Assembly (NCBI RefSeq): GCF_020283565.1
Contig: NC_060060.1
Coordinates: forward strand, 10,974,001-11,038,000
Source: Trifolium pratense
Lineage: Eukaryota > Streptophyta > Magnoliopsida > Fabales > Fabaceae
DNA length: 64,000 nt
Reading direction: 5' to 3'
Shown piece after piece: positions 23,223 through 34,921 of the stretch; positions within the stretch are counted from its first letter, which is position 1; every line of letters starts with the position of its first letter. The notes beneath the pieces were generated by a model that worked only from the letters and a program-made list of their open reading frames with translations, was not told where the DNA came from and searched no databases. A program made the position numbers and the translations under genes.

Positions 23223-24216
23223 GGCTTAAAAGCAGTTTTGCCCCCCCTATTTTGATTAAATCGGAATTTTACCCCCCCTGTTTTAAAACGCGGACTTTTA
23301 CCCCTCCTGTTTTATAATTTTTTGGATTTTGCCCCCCCTAATATTCTGCTTTCGAGTCACAACTTTAAAGTTTCACACACAACTCAATTTTGATCAATAA
23401 TTCACCAAAAGGATACCGAAATGACCGTAATCGAGTTATCTTTTCACATAATCAAACCCCACTGAATTTGGAGTTACAAAGAGAGATTAATTACAGTTTT
23501 AGTGAAGGTATATCCCCCAAAATTCTGCAAAAAATCTGCTTTCGAGTCACAACTTCAAAGCTTCGCATACAACTCAATTTGGATCCATAATTCACCAAAC
23601 GGCTACCGAAATGACCGTAATCGAGTTAGCTTTCCAAAGAATCAAACCCCACTAAATTTGGAGTTACAGAGAGAGATTAATTACCGTTTTAATAAAGGTC
23701 TGTCCAATTACTAATTCTGCAGAAATCTCCTTGTGATCTTCAAATTCAACATCGTCTACCGAACACATCATAACTCCAAATTCGACGAAATTGAAATTCC
23801 AACAAGGATAATTTCGTTAGATTTCCATACATGTAAATAGTATTAAAAATGAGCTACAGGGTGAGAGGAATGACGAAAATACTAGTAGTAGTTTCATACT
23901 ATAATTAATTTGAATAGACCTTCACTAAAACGGTAATTAATCTCTCTCTGTAACTCCAAATTTAGTGGAGTTTGATTCTGTGGAAAACTAACTCGATTGC
24001 GGTCGTTTTGGTACCAATTTGGTGAATTATTGATCCAAATTGAGTTCTGTGCGAAGCTTTGAACTTGAAGTTCAGAAGCAGATTTTGTGCAAAATTTTGG
24101 TGGGGTGCAAAATCCAACAAATTATAAAATAGAGGGGGTAAAATTCCGCATTTTAAAATAGGGGGGGTAAAATTCCGCATTTTTCAAAATAGGGGGGGTA
24201 AAACTGCATTTAAGCC
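23223..24216. mobile_element. Mutator-like element (MULE) with long TIRs, 994 bp
   Basis: Ends GGCTTAAAAGCAGTTTTGCC and, inverted, GGCTTAAATGCAGTTTTACC, followed in both arms by CCCCCCTATTTT units. The TIRs extend for roughly 300 bp. The 9-bp duplication AAAAAGAAA is perfect at 23214-23222 and 24217-24225. The left arm carries an internal ~190-bp tandem duplication (units starting CTGCTTTCGAGTCACAACTT near 23347 and 23538). No transposase; all ORFs here are spurious. Confidence 0.93.
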
Positions 24217-25567
24217 AAAAAGAAAAAAGAAAAACCCTTTGTAAAAATTAAATAAATAAAAAATTCACTATTTTACCACATCATCCCACTTCATAAATGT
24301 ATTTTATTATTGATTTAAAATAACTAGTTCTTATTAGATCTATCAATAATATTGTTAACTTGCTTTGTAAGGAAAAAACAAACTCAACTAATTTACAGTT
24401 GTATCACATGCATAGTTTTAAAACCTAACTCAAACCGACAAGCCAAACCATTCAAACCAAAAATCGGACCTAAACATTGAATCAGCCTTACATCTAAACC
24501 ATTATATACCGTGTGAACAAGCCAATTTTACAAGAAAGCTGGTAAACCAGTGATTTTATAGGTCGAACAATTTTTTGCTTTTTTTTTTATCTAAAAAATA
24601 CTAAAAGAATCAACCATTTTTTTTAATAAAAAACTAACTATGATGCATATTATTAACTACGGGCCCATTAATAACAACTTTTCTAGATCATTATCTTGAT
24701 TTCTCATTTTTTTTTGTGGTGTACATTTTATATTTTATGTAAGAGAAAACTTTACTCTAAGAAGTTTCATATTAAATGTAACACAATTTGAATATGAATT
24801 TATAAAATAGAGATAAATATAATTTTATAAGTTATATTTATATGATTCAGCTAGATTCATCTCATAATTCTAAAATGATATTAAAGTTTCTTCAGCGATC
24901 TGTTGAGTCACATACTAATAAGTTTTTGTTATCGGGTCACGTACGTTTAGAAGTTGCAATCTTCATACTTCAATAGTATAGATTTAGTGGTTAATGAACA
25001 CTCCTTATGACAAACTATTTGAAAGAACTTGAGTATAAAATTCATGAAAAAAATAACTTTTTATTAAATTTTATTTATCTCACGAGACGGGATCTCCTTC
25101 TCATGAATAAAGCAAAAGTAGCATGATAGTGTGATTATTATTATGTTGACGGTGAAGCATTTAAAATAGAGACACTACTAGATGTAGGACCAGAAAACAG
25201 ATTAGTCATACATTGTATGATTTGCCTTTTTTTGACTACTAATAAAGCGTTACATCCTACTAACATGTAATTTGCTGTCAAAACAAAGACTTTTTATGCA
25301 AAACAAAATTCATTCAAGGGCACATTCGTCATTCCACACACAAAATGCACACACACGCATTTTCCATCTAAATCACACAACAAAAACACAACATGAAACA
25401 AGTGTGAACAAATCCAACACAACTTGCTTATGTAGCTTCTTCCTTCATTTGTTTTATTCATTTTCCTTTTTCATACTGCAACTGAATTTACTTCTTCAAC
25501 TGCTACATCACAATAATCACAATATTAGTAATTTCAGTTTTCAAACTTTCCAGAACAAACATTTAAA
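24217..25567. other. Intergenic and 5' leader of the WAK-like kinase gene
   Basis: The first part repeats AGAAAAACCCTTTGTA, also seen at 23196 as the end of the long-TIR element. The last part, about 25270-25567, is C/A-rich and ends at a likely 5' UTR donor (TAAAG/GTATGCATATAG). It is probably the first non-coding exon of the kinase gene; its acceptor is TTTTCAG at 25852. Confidence 0.45.
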
Positions 25568-25918
25568 GGTATGCATATAGTACTTCAATTTTTCATTTTT
25601 TTTCTACCATATCATTAAATTCATCAGTTTCTTCTTCTATGAACAAACTAACATTAATTGATTTTAGATGGCTACCCAACTGTATCATTCACAAGCTTTA
25701 ACTTTTCATTTAATCCATTACCTGAAAAAAACACTTTTTTTTCTTTCTTTCTAACTAGTACTATCTTATAAAGATCAAAACTTTGAGTTATTCAAGCTGA
25801 ATCAAAAATACCACCAAATTGAACTAAACTAAATTTTTTATTTTCTTTTCAGGGTAATGACTAATGATCTTGATCAGTGATTACCATCTTCAAATTCTTC
25901 AGTTGTCATCTCAAAAAA

Positions 25919-28900
25919 ATGCTTCTTCATATTCATCAAAAGATGAACTTTTTAATCATGTTCATAATTTTCTTATTGAGCAAAACAAGAGCACAAATCA
26001 ACAACACAATCTGTTTGAATCGTTGTGGAGATAAAATTCTTGATTACCCTTTTGGATTCTCTGATGGTTGTGGAATTAAGCTAAACTGTATTGATAATAA
26101 AGTCCAAATTGATGAGTTTCTGATTCAGAATATGACCAAAAATAGTATATTGATTTACCTTCCTGCAAAATGCAACCGTAGTATTGAATCTATTCAACCA
26201 CTTTTCAGTGATAATTTTGCTCCAACAAGGAACAATAGTTTTCTAGTTCAAGATTGTTCAGCTCCTTTAGGTGGATGTGTGATTCCAGCTTCAAGTTTTG
26301 TTGGAAATCAGATTGAGGTTGAAAGCTGTGACAGCAAAAGTAGTAACATTAGTTGTTTTACACAGCAATATCATGAGGGAGATGTTGATGTTTTGTCATA
26401 CGAGGAATTGAATAAAACTAGATGTAACTATTTGTTCTCAGCCATTGCTGTTGAACAAAGTAAAGAGATTTCGTTGCAGTTTCAAGCTATTGAATTGTCA
26501 TGGTGGGTTAAAGGTTCTTGTGAATGTTCTAACAATGCTACTTGTTCAAATGTGACTCTACAAGGAAATGGTTCTGGATTTCGGTGTCAGTGTTTGGATG
26601 GTTTCCGGGGAGATGGATTTGCTAATGGCATCGGTTGCCGGAGAGGTTAGTTTAGAATTTTACATTAAATATCTCTGTAGTACCGACACTTCAGATAAAA
26701 AACGTGTTCTTTGACACGTATCAATGTCTGAGACCAATACATATGATTACATTCAATGTTGTTATTTTCTAAGTGTGTGTTTGGTATCACGTTGAGTATG
26801 TCAAAATTACGGTGATACAAGTGATTTTTCAAAAGTTACGCTCCGTCATTATTCTGTCATATTCACTTGTCATATTCATTGTCATATTCACCGTGATACC
26901 AAACACAGGCTCAAATTATTACAATGTCCACGTTTCATAGTTAAATATTTGTTTTTATCTTATTTTAACTGGTATGTGTTATATTCAGGAATGGGTTTTG
27001 TTTTAGTAGTATTATTATGCTTTGATTCTTGTTCTTAGAATAATTATAATGCTATATATAAAAACTCATAATTATGATGCTTTTTGACAAATTGGTTTGG
27101 TGCTGCTTTATATGGTGGCCAATCAAAGTTGCTGCACCTCAATTCTGTTTTCTAGTTAAAGGTTGCTCTTTGTTCAAATTGTTTAAAAGCATATTCAATT
27201 TCAATACAGAAGACTAGTCAATTTCTTGTTGCCAAAAATTATTATTATATTGAAATTTGAGAAGAAAAATGCAAATTTAAAACTGGATTTCTTTTAGCTT
27301 TCATTTAAATTTAAATTTAGGAATGGTCAAAAGGTCAGCTTGTGTTTCATTGCTGGCAAACTAGGGATAAGCAGCTCATATTTTCAGATGTATTTCAAAG
27401 TGGATTTAATGAAATCAAAGTATAAGTTAGCTGTCTTAATCTTTATCTAACTGTCTTAGATCTTTTTATTATGCTTTTACAATGCTAAATTTGATCCACA
27501 CCAACTTTTCCTTTGTGACAAGTTACAAACTATTTTTGGTTATTCATGTGGACCTTGAGGGTCCTCTTAGGCTCCTTTATTTTGAAGTGATATATGGAAG
27601 TAAAGTAACAATTGATTGCTTGGTTTCCTTTTTAGATATTATGCATATCACTTTTGATGCTTCTGATAGTGAAATTCATTGTCATGTTAAAGAGGATGAT
27701 GATATGGGAATTGAATGTTCTTACTTCTTATCTTGAATTAGTTGTTTTTGGTGTGCTGCATGTTTTGAATGGGAACATAACAAAGAAATAATCCTTCAAA
27801 AGTCAACATCAGTGGCTACACATGTGTGTAGCTAAGAATTAGATGTATTTGAATTTTTATTAGCATTGTAATATTGTTGGTGGTCAAAAGAGAGAGGATA
27901 CATTCAAAATCAGAGGAATTAATATTTAGTATATGACCTTACATATAAATATTAATTTACAAGATTACTTTGCTTGTAACTTTAAGCATGCTGGAGACAA
28001 AAATCTTCTTACCTTTCCATACTTTGCTGAGAGAGGAAATTGAGTGTCATGGGAGTTTCACAAATAAACATAAACATCTAACAAACATAAGAACTAAATG
28101 TCAAACATTTGCTGAGCTGTGCCACGTTATTTGCAGCAAGTTTATAGCTTTGTATGAGTTTTAATACTTCTTTATTTGAAATGGTTTACTATTAAAATAT
28201 TGCAGAAGAATATTTTATCAAAATATCTTAAAAGTTAATCAAAACTAAACAAACATTTTGTGATGAATGAATCGTGTAAAGTTCTTTGTGACTCATTACT
28301 CAGTCAGCAAGAAACATTTTAGATACTGTTCATCCAAACCATCCAAATTGGTTGGTTGAGAATAACTATTAATAATGTCATGGTGATTAATTATAATATT
28401 TTTTTGTATGTTCCTTTAGTAAACATTGTCATCTTTTTAATTAGTTTATGGTTGCCTTGTTATCAGCTCCAGGTTGCAGTGCTTCAACACTAACATCCGG
28501 TGGATGTGGGAGTGCAACCAAAATCGGCGTTGTTGTCGCAGGTATAACCTTACTTTCATTCCTCGTACCGATGAAAATAATAAGAAGTTCTTAATGTTTT
28601 GTCTCACTCGTTCCATCAGTCCTACTGTTATATACTGACGAAAACGTTTCGGACTAATATGATGAGTTTTACAAAACGTGAAAGACAAGTTATTAGGATT
28701 AATGCTACATGATTTTTTTTATTAATTCTACATGGTTGTTCACATTTAACAGTGGTCGTAACCGGAGTTGTGATCGTGGCTGCTCTCATTATTCTATGCT
28801 TCTGTGCCAGGCGACGTTTTACTTGGTTGAGAAAACATACCAGAGTAAAGCGCCTACTACGTGAAGCTGCCGGAAACTCTATTGTGCCTCTCTACTCTTA

Positions 28901-30044
28901 CAAAGACATAGAAAAAGCCACAAATTCTTTCTCTGATAAACAGAGGCTGGGAACCGGGGCATTCGGTACAGTCTATTCTGGAAAACTTCACAATGATGAG
29001 TTTGTTGCAATAAAGAAGATACGGCATAGAGATACAAACAGTGTTGATCAAGTCATGAATGAGATCAAGCTCCTTTCTTCGGTGAGTCACCCAAATTTGG
29101 TTCGCCTCCTAGGTTGCTGCATTGAGGAGGGAGAGCAGATACTTGTTTATGAATATATGCCAAATGGAACGTTGTCTGAGCATTTGCAAAGAGAGAGAGG
29201 TAAAGGTCTTCCGTGGACAATACGACTCACCATTGCCTCCGAAACCGCTAATGCGATAGCTTATCTCCATTCTTCAATTCATCCCCCAATTTACCACAGA
29301 GATATAAAATCCAGTAATATATTATTGGATTATAACTACAAATCTAAAGTAGCTGATTTTGGACTTTCTAGGCTTGGCATGATAGAGACATCACATATTT
29401 CAACTGCTCCACAGGGTACTCCAGGCTATGTGGATCCTCAATACCACCAGAACTTCCATCTTTCTGATAAAAGTGATGTATACAGCTTTGGTGTGGTTTT
29501 GGTAGAGATAATAACTGCCATGAAAGTGGTTGATTTTGCCAGACCTCAAAGCGAGGTTAATTTAGCTGCACTTGCTGTTGATAGGATTAGGAGGGGTTCT
29601 ATAGATGAGATTGTAGATCCCTTCCTTGAACCAAATAGAGATGCTTGGACTCTATATTCCATTAATAAGGTGGCTGAGCTTGCATTTAGATGTCTTGCTT
29701 TTCATAGTGACATGAGACCAACAATGATGGAAGTGGCCGAAGAGCTTGAGTACATCAGACGCCGTGCATGGGCAACTATGGAGGAAACCATATGTTTGGG
29801 TTCGTCGATTGGTTCTGCGATTTCTTCGCCTCGCAATGGAAGTGAGAAGTCATTCGGTGGTCTTATGTTAAAGAAAGTAGGGCAAGAGAGTGAGGAATTG
29901 ATTGTTCCACCCAAGAATGAGAACCTGTTGCAATCTATGGAATTGGAGGTGATAGACAGCTCCCCTGTATCGGTGCATAATCCTTGGTCGAGTGGACAGA
30001 GCTCGCCTTCATCAAACAGCTTGTTGGGAAATGTTGTTCGGTGA
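25919..30044 (+). CDS. WAKL14: Wall-associated receptor kinase-like protein (WAKL14-like), 697 aa
   Basis: Three exons: 25919-26645, 28467-28541, 28753-30044. The first in-frame ATG is 25919; the open frame starts earlier at a GTG only. A signal peptide (MNFLIMFIIFLLS) precedes a Cys-rich wall-binding-type ectodomain (CLNRCGDKILDYPFGFSDGC) with an EGF-like end (CQCLDGFRGDGF). The membrane segment is ~262-284. The kinase (~327-600) has LGTGAFGTV, AIKK, an HRDIKSSN catalytic loop, DFG and GTPGYVDPQY, so it is an RD kinase and looks active. The Ser-rich tail ends SLLGNVVR. Length and exon layout fit WAKL14/WAKL20-type kinases (Arabidopsis WAKL14, from memory, about 700 aa). Ligand unknown; the family senses the cell wall. 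A likely 5' UTR intron spans 25568-25852. Confidence 0.92.
26773..26912. mobile_element. Small MITE in intron 1 of the WAK-like gene
   Basis: Ends GTGTGTTTGGTATCACG and the inverse CGTGATACCAAACACAGGC about 140 bp apart, with TGTCATATTCA repeats between. Target duplication unclear. Confidence 0.7.
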
Positions 30045-31185
30045 CATAAGCATAAGCATCCTGCAATGTGAATAATACTAAAGGCATATACATAACAGTT
30101 TTCGTTTCTCTTTCAGCTGTCATTGATATTTCTATGTGTGATTAAGATTCTGGTTTACTAACAATTTCCAAAAGCTTATATGCAAAAATAATCAGCAATA
30201 GATATACAAAATTTTCTATGCAGACAAGATGTAATTGTAAACTATGAATAGTTATTATGTAAAATTTTGAATGGAAAAGACGAACACCTTTGGGCTACAG
30301 TTTTCATATTAAGCAAGCACAACTAGGGTCACCAAGTGCAACACTACATATTTTCGCTATGGTTTTAAATTGCGAATATACATATAAAGGTTTTCACAAC
30401 ATCAGTTATGGTCGTATTAGCCCCATTTGTCTGCAATTTTTCATAATCTCCAAGATTGTAATGCAACCCTGACTATAATTGCAATTTAGAACAATGATTT
30501 TGGCTAAGCCAAGTATTAATGACAGGAATGATGGTTTGGTACCAACTACCATGCTCTATTTTTGCTGCTTGTTTCTTTTTATTTTCCCTTTAAAATATAT
30601 TGTTTCTATTAAGCGGTTGATACTTGATGTTCTGAAATAGCATATGGATAAACGTCTCAGCCATGTTCTGAAAAGTCATTTTAAAATTGCTGAACCAGAA
30701 GACATAGGCCCCTAGAAATGGAAGTGTGTCCAAACAAAAGGTTTTGCAGTAAACAGCAAACAATAACCACTCGATCCAGACATGCATTATATAACTAATA
30801 CAAGTGTCTCAAATTTTTAAAAATGTTAGCAAATGTCATTTAAATTTCGTAGTTTTTGAAGAATCTTGTTTCCACTAAAGCAGTGTTCCGATTGATCAAG
30901 AGTTTAATGAATTTAGTATTGGAGGGTAAACATATATACATTGTTCAAACACAACAGTATTTAGTAATGACCAGAGTAGAGAACTTATACGCATTAAAGT
31001 GCACAAAGATTGTATGAATATAGACATTTGAACTAACAATTGCCATTGATATCTGGTTTTAGATCCTAATCTATATAACAGGCTTGTACAATGTTCATAC
31101 TTTGTCTGTTGAAATGTTGCTCAATGACAAATCTAACGATTAACTGTAATAAAACAGTGAAAAGAAAGTATTTTTATGCTGTCAT
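30045..31185. other. Intergenic between two convergent genes
   Basis: 3' flanks of the WAK-like gene (+) and HCF164 (-). AT-rich; I see no gene, repeat or RNA here. Confidence 0.5.
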
Positions 31186-32980
31186 CTAACCATGACTTCT
31201 TGGATCAACAACTTGATGAACCTTTCTTGCTTCAGCACTTGAATATTGGCCTACAACACGTGCATGAGGTATTTGAGCTTCACCACGAGCAAGTGCGTCT
31301 ACATTTTCAAGCAGGTATTGTCTTGGAAGTCTACCTACTACATTGCCCTCTTCATTCCCTTTTTTATCAAGGAAGGCAAAGTGTGGAATACCCTCCACAC
31401 CAAACTCATCAAGCTCTTGTTCCCAGTTCGTGTTATCCACATTCAACATCACAAAGTTCACTCGATTCCTGTATTGAGAAGCAAAACAAAAGATTGAGAA
31501 TTAGTACACACAAAATCACAAACTATATCAACATTTTACAAAGTGTTGGTATTTCCCCCAAAATAGTATCAAAGGAGGTGAGAAATAAAAGTGATTACTT
31601 GTACTGCTGCTCTATTTTGTAGACATCAGGAGCTAATTCTCGACAAACCTCACACCAATCTGCATAAAACTCCACAACAGTAGGTTTCCCATTCGAAAGA
31701 GCCTGGAACAAGAAGCATCCAAAACCAAAGTACAAACACTATAAGAAAATATGTAGCTGATAGATTTTAACAATCAATAACAACCTCAAATGAACTTAAA
31801 AAACCTGGTGAATATATCAAAACATATAATTGGACATAAGAAATTCACTTTAAAATCATTAGTTTTTCAACTTAAGATTGTAACTTTTCATTTTTTTTCT
31901 CTCTTCAAAAGTGAATTACTCCACTATAAGGCCAATAAGTCATGCCTTCAAAGAAAGATCCCTTTTTTCAGAGGCAGACATAGTTGGGTTTTGGGCACAA
32001 CCCAACCCAATTTTGGCATGTTCGGGTTGACCTGTTAGAATCTATGTACATAAGCACTTATGAGATTATGAGACTGTTTGAGAGAGCTTAATAAAAAGAC
32101 AACTTATGATATGTTCATAAGTTGTTTTCAACTTATTTCCATAAGCTCTCTATGATAACCGATATAACTAGCTTATAACTTACTATATGTAAACAGTTCA
32201 CCTTTATTTTATCATTTGTTATAGAAATAGCTTATACATAAGTACTTATATGATATTCAACTTATGCTAAGTACTTCTGTTCTGAGACTGTTTGGGAGAG
32301 TTTATAGAAACAATTTTCAACTTATTTCCATAATAGCTTATGAAAACAACTTATAACTTATATAAAAAGTACTTATATGATAAACTTTATACTGTAAATG
32401 TAAACACTTAATTAAGCTGTTTATTTATTCAAACAAGACCTAGGGTGTTGATTAAGTGAAGAATGGATTCGGAAAAGAATGAACCTGTTCATAAGGCAAT
32501 GCAACAGCAGAAAGATCTTTCAAAGAAACACCAAAATCCAATCTTGTAAAAACAAAAAGTCCCAAAGCAGCTAAAGTAGAAGCAATTGCAACTTTTCTAC
32601 TAACATCTTTGTTCGGCAATTGAGGAAGAGCAGTAGAATGATCAACACTTGAACTTGTCGTCTCTTTACTAGTCTCAACCACAACTTTTATTTCTTGAGG
32701 CTGAAACCATAATCATTAATTAGTAGTTAAAGTATGAAATGAAATTAAACAACTTTGTTACTTGTTTTGAAGCTAGGATAATATAAATATTTGTGTTTAC
32801 CGTTGTTGATGATGAGGTAATTTCATCGTTTTTGTTGAGGTTTGGATCTGTTTGGCAAGATAAGGTGTGGAATCTGCTGCGGCGGTGGTGGCGAGGATAT
32901 ACGGTGGAATGAGAAGGTTGAAAGCATGGTTGGAATCTATGGAGTTGGAGACCGATTGGATTTATAGATAGACGAGCCAT
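31186..32980 (-). CDS. HCF164: HCF164, thylakoid thioredoxin-like protein, 260 aa
   Basis: Four exons on minus: 32980-32801, 32700-32485, 31702-31599, 31468-31186; all GT-AG, 783 nt. The N terminus ([10 protein letters not shown], Arg/Ser-rich) looks like a chloroplast transit peptide. A single membrane segment lies near residues 94-111 ([18 protein letters not shown]). The thioredoxin fold follows with the active site WCEVC at 148-152 and a cis-proline region (GIPHFAFLD). HCF164 is a thylakoid membrane protein with a lumenal reductase domain needed for cytochrome b6f assembly. Length agrees with the Arabidopsis protein as I remember it. A longer in-frame start exists upstream but the MARL start matches the family. 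Intron 2 contains a MITE-like stretch. Confidence 0.95.
31990..32446. mobile_element. MITE-like stretch in HCF164 intron 2
   Basis: Many copies of CTTATG/CATAAG words (ACTTATTTCCATAAG near 32129 and 32308). Ends are weakly inverted (ACTGTTTGAGAGAGCTTA against CTTGTTTGAATAAATAAAC). It resembles common legume MITEs; ends are approximate. Confidence 0.45.
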
Positions 32981-33230
32981 CCAACCACGCTGTTGCTTTG
33001 ACAAAGGTAGTAACTTACTTGATAGTCCTCCAGAGAGGTAGTAGTAGTAAGCAACTGCAACACTATAACGTGAACTTCGTTGCAACTGCCACCACCGCTA
33101 ACAACAAAAGAAAAAAGAGATATTTAAAATACCAACAAGGATATGCATTATCCATGATTCTTATAATTTATCATTAAATGTATTTTGTTTTTTTAAAATT
33201 AACAATCTATTAAAATAGAGCTCATTTATC

Positions 33231-33379
33231 ACCAACAATGAATTGATTTGAGTGGTGTGGGTCTTGGTCCCCTTAAAATTCACTTTGTGTATTTTACAGG
33301 TTTTCGACAAAGATTAGTTAGTCATTTCTAATGACCGTGGAAACTTCGTACCAATATCATGGTAACAAAAAAAAAAAAA
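33231..33379 (+). mobile_element. SINE with A-box-like start, poly(A) and 14-bp target duplication
   Basis: AGAGCTCATTTATC (33217-33230) and AGAGTTCATTTATC (33380-33393) differ at one base. The 149-bp insert has a start like a tRNA A-box (TTTGAGTGGTGTGGGTC), a TTTTCGACAAA in place of the B box, and ends CATGGTAAC plus poly(A). Confidence 0.82.
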
Positions 33380-33659
33380 AGAGTTCATTTATCTTAACTA
33401 AAGTTCTGAATTCGATCAATGATTTGGACATACAGAAGCGTAGAAGCGTTAAAGCTCAGAGAAAATTTGTCATTCGTCTGGATACACAAGACTCGAGAGT
33501 TAGTCTTTGCAATTGAATGCGCCAAGGATAATTGATTTGTAAGAAAAACAATATTAGTATCATTTTATTTCATCAAAGGTTTCGCCAAGAGCTTGGAATA
33601 AAAAAATTGACTCATTTCTCATTCAGCAGGAATTCTCAAAGATCAAAATGTTGAGTTAA

Positions 33660-34000
33660 GTTAATAGTAGTATGGTTGAAGACGAGGAGGATTATTAGTT
33701 AAGTTAATAGTAGTATATTGAGACTAGAATTCGCGATCAAGTTACTAGAGGAAAATTGGAGGTAGTTCACTGCCCAACTGAACTGAAGCTCAAATGGCTC
33801 ACATTTTCACAAAAGCAGTCAAGGCAGACAAATTGAGAGCTGGTTTGAAAGTAACATTGTTGAAGAAGCAATAGTTTGAATTATGGGAAGATGACATTGC
33901 AAACAAGGTTGCTCAAATCTTTGTCACAATGTTACAACCCAATTGTTATATGCATTCATTCATATAGCACAAAATGAAGGCATATTCTTACAATTGAATG
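33660..34000 (+). pseudogene. Ty1-copia RNase H remnant, right of HCF164
   Basis: Degenerate reading of the copia RNase H end: (R)DQVTRGKLEVVHCPTE, then a frame change, then HIFTKAVKADKLRAGLK. Sequence around it (ATAGTAGTATA, TTTGTCACAATGTTACAA) reappears near 37830-38020. Confidence 0.65.
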
Positions 34001-34921
34001 CCTAAAGGAAGAAAAAGAGTTAACTTGTGTTTTGCTTGGGAGTCTCGGTGGCGGTGAGACTCGCACATCAAGTGTGAAGACGAAAGTAAATCGAATTTAC
34101 ACTCACACATCAAATATTCTCATATAATCTTTTACCATCTTAACACTTACCGGATTAAAACTTTAAATTTATAACTATACACAAAGTATATTACATTACA
34201 TATATCTATACATTTTATACTTGTGCACATGTATCTATTATCAATCAGGGAAGAAAAATGAGAGAAAATGCAATTTTACAAAGACAACAATTATAATTTT
34301 ACACAAAAAAAAAAATCAGGTTCTAGAAACTGAATTTTTTCGTGTGTTTTAGGAGCCTAAAAGAAACTTGGGGGCCCTAAAGAGAAGCTATCCAAATAAA
34401 TAGAGGTATAACAATCTGTTGCAAGAAATGAAAGGATAGACTAAAATTGTGGCAAGAAAAAACCCAAGTAAAATATGATCAAGTTAGTGCCACTTGAACT
34501 ACAATGTTGGGAAAACCAAAAACAGAAAACGACTCCAAAATCATTTTAATGTTTGGCTAACACTTAAACCTTTTAGAGTTTGGACCTCTAAATAATGGTA
34601 TAGATTATAATTATTTCAAGAATGTAATGAAAGACAAAAATTGTATTGCAATCAAATCCTATCTTCATGTGGAGGGAAAATATTAAGGAAGGGAAAGTGC
34701 TTATTTATTTGAATGTACCATACACTGCCATATATCTAAAGTAACTTGGAGGTAAAGCACAAGAACTGTTAATACAAGAAAAACAAATCAAAAGAGTTAG
34801 GCATCAATCAGTTGAAGCCAGTCATTGTAGCGTAGTAACGCGATAGCATGAAAAACAAATCAAAGTGATGATCTTCATAGACATTTACAAATATAATTGA
34901 ATATGTCGCTGCAATTTGCTG
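34001..34921. other. Intergenic, 3' side of the pyrophosphatase gene
   Basis: AT-rich, no ORF or repeat of note. Part of it will be the 3' UTR of the pyrophosphatase transcript. Confidence 0.5.

Noticed and set aside
23390..24180. Similar ORFs of 66-72 codons with YRNDRNRV repeats
   Set aside because: They arise from the duplicated and inverted TIR of the MULE, so similarity reflects DNA repeats and not a protein family.
25272..25580. 102-codon ORF upstream of the WAK-like gene
   Set aside because: Low-complexity His/Asn/Phe composition, lies in the probable 5' UTR exon and overruns the splice donor.
27482..28164. ORFs in intron 1 of the WAK-like gene
   Set aside because: Bounded by clear splice sites of the kinase gene; no domain.
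31176..31622. 148-codon plus-strand ORF over HCF164
   Set aside because: Antisense shadow of exon 4 and its intron.
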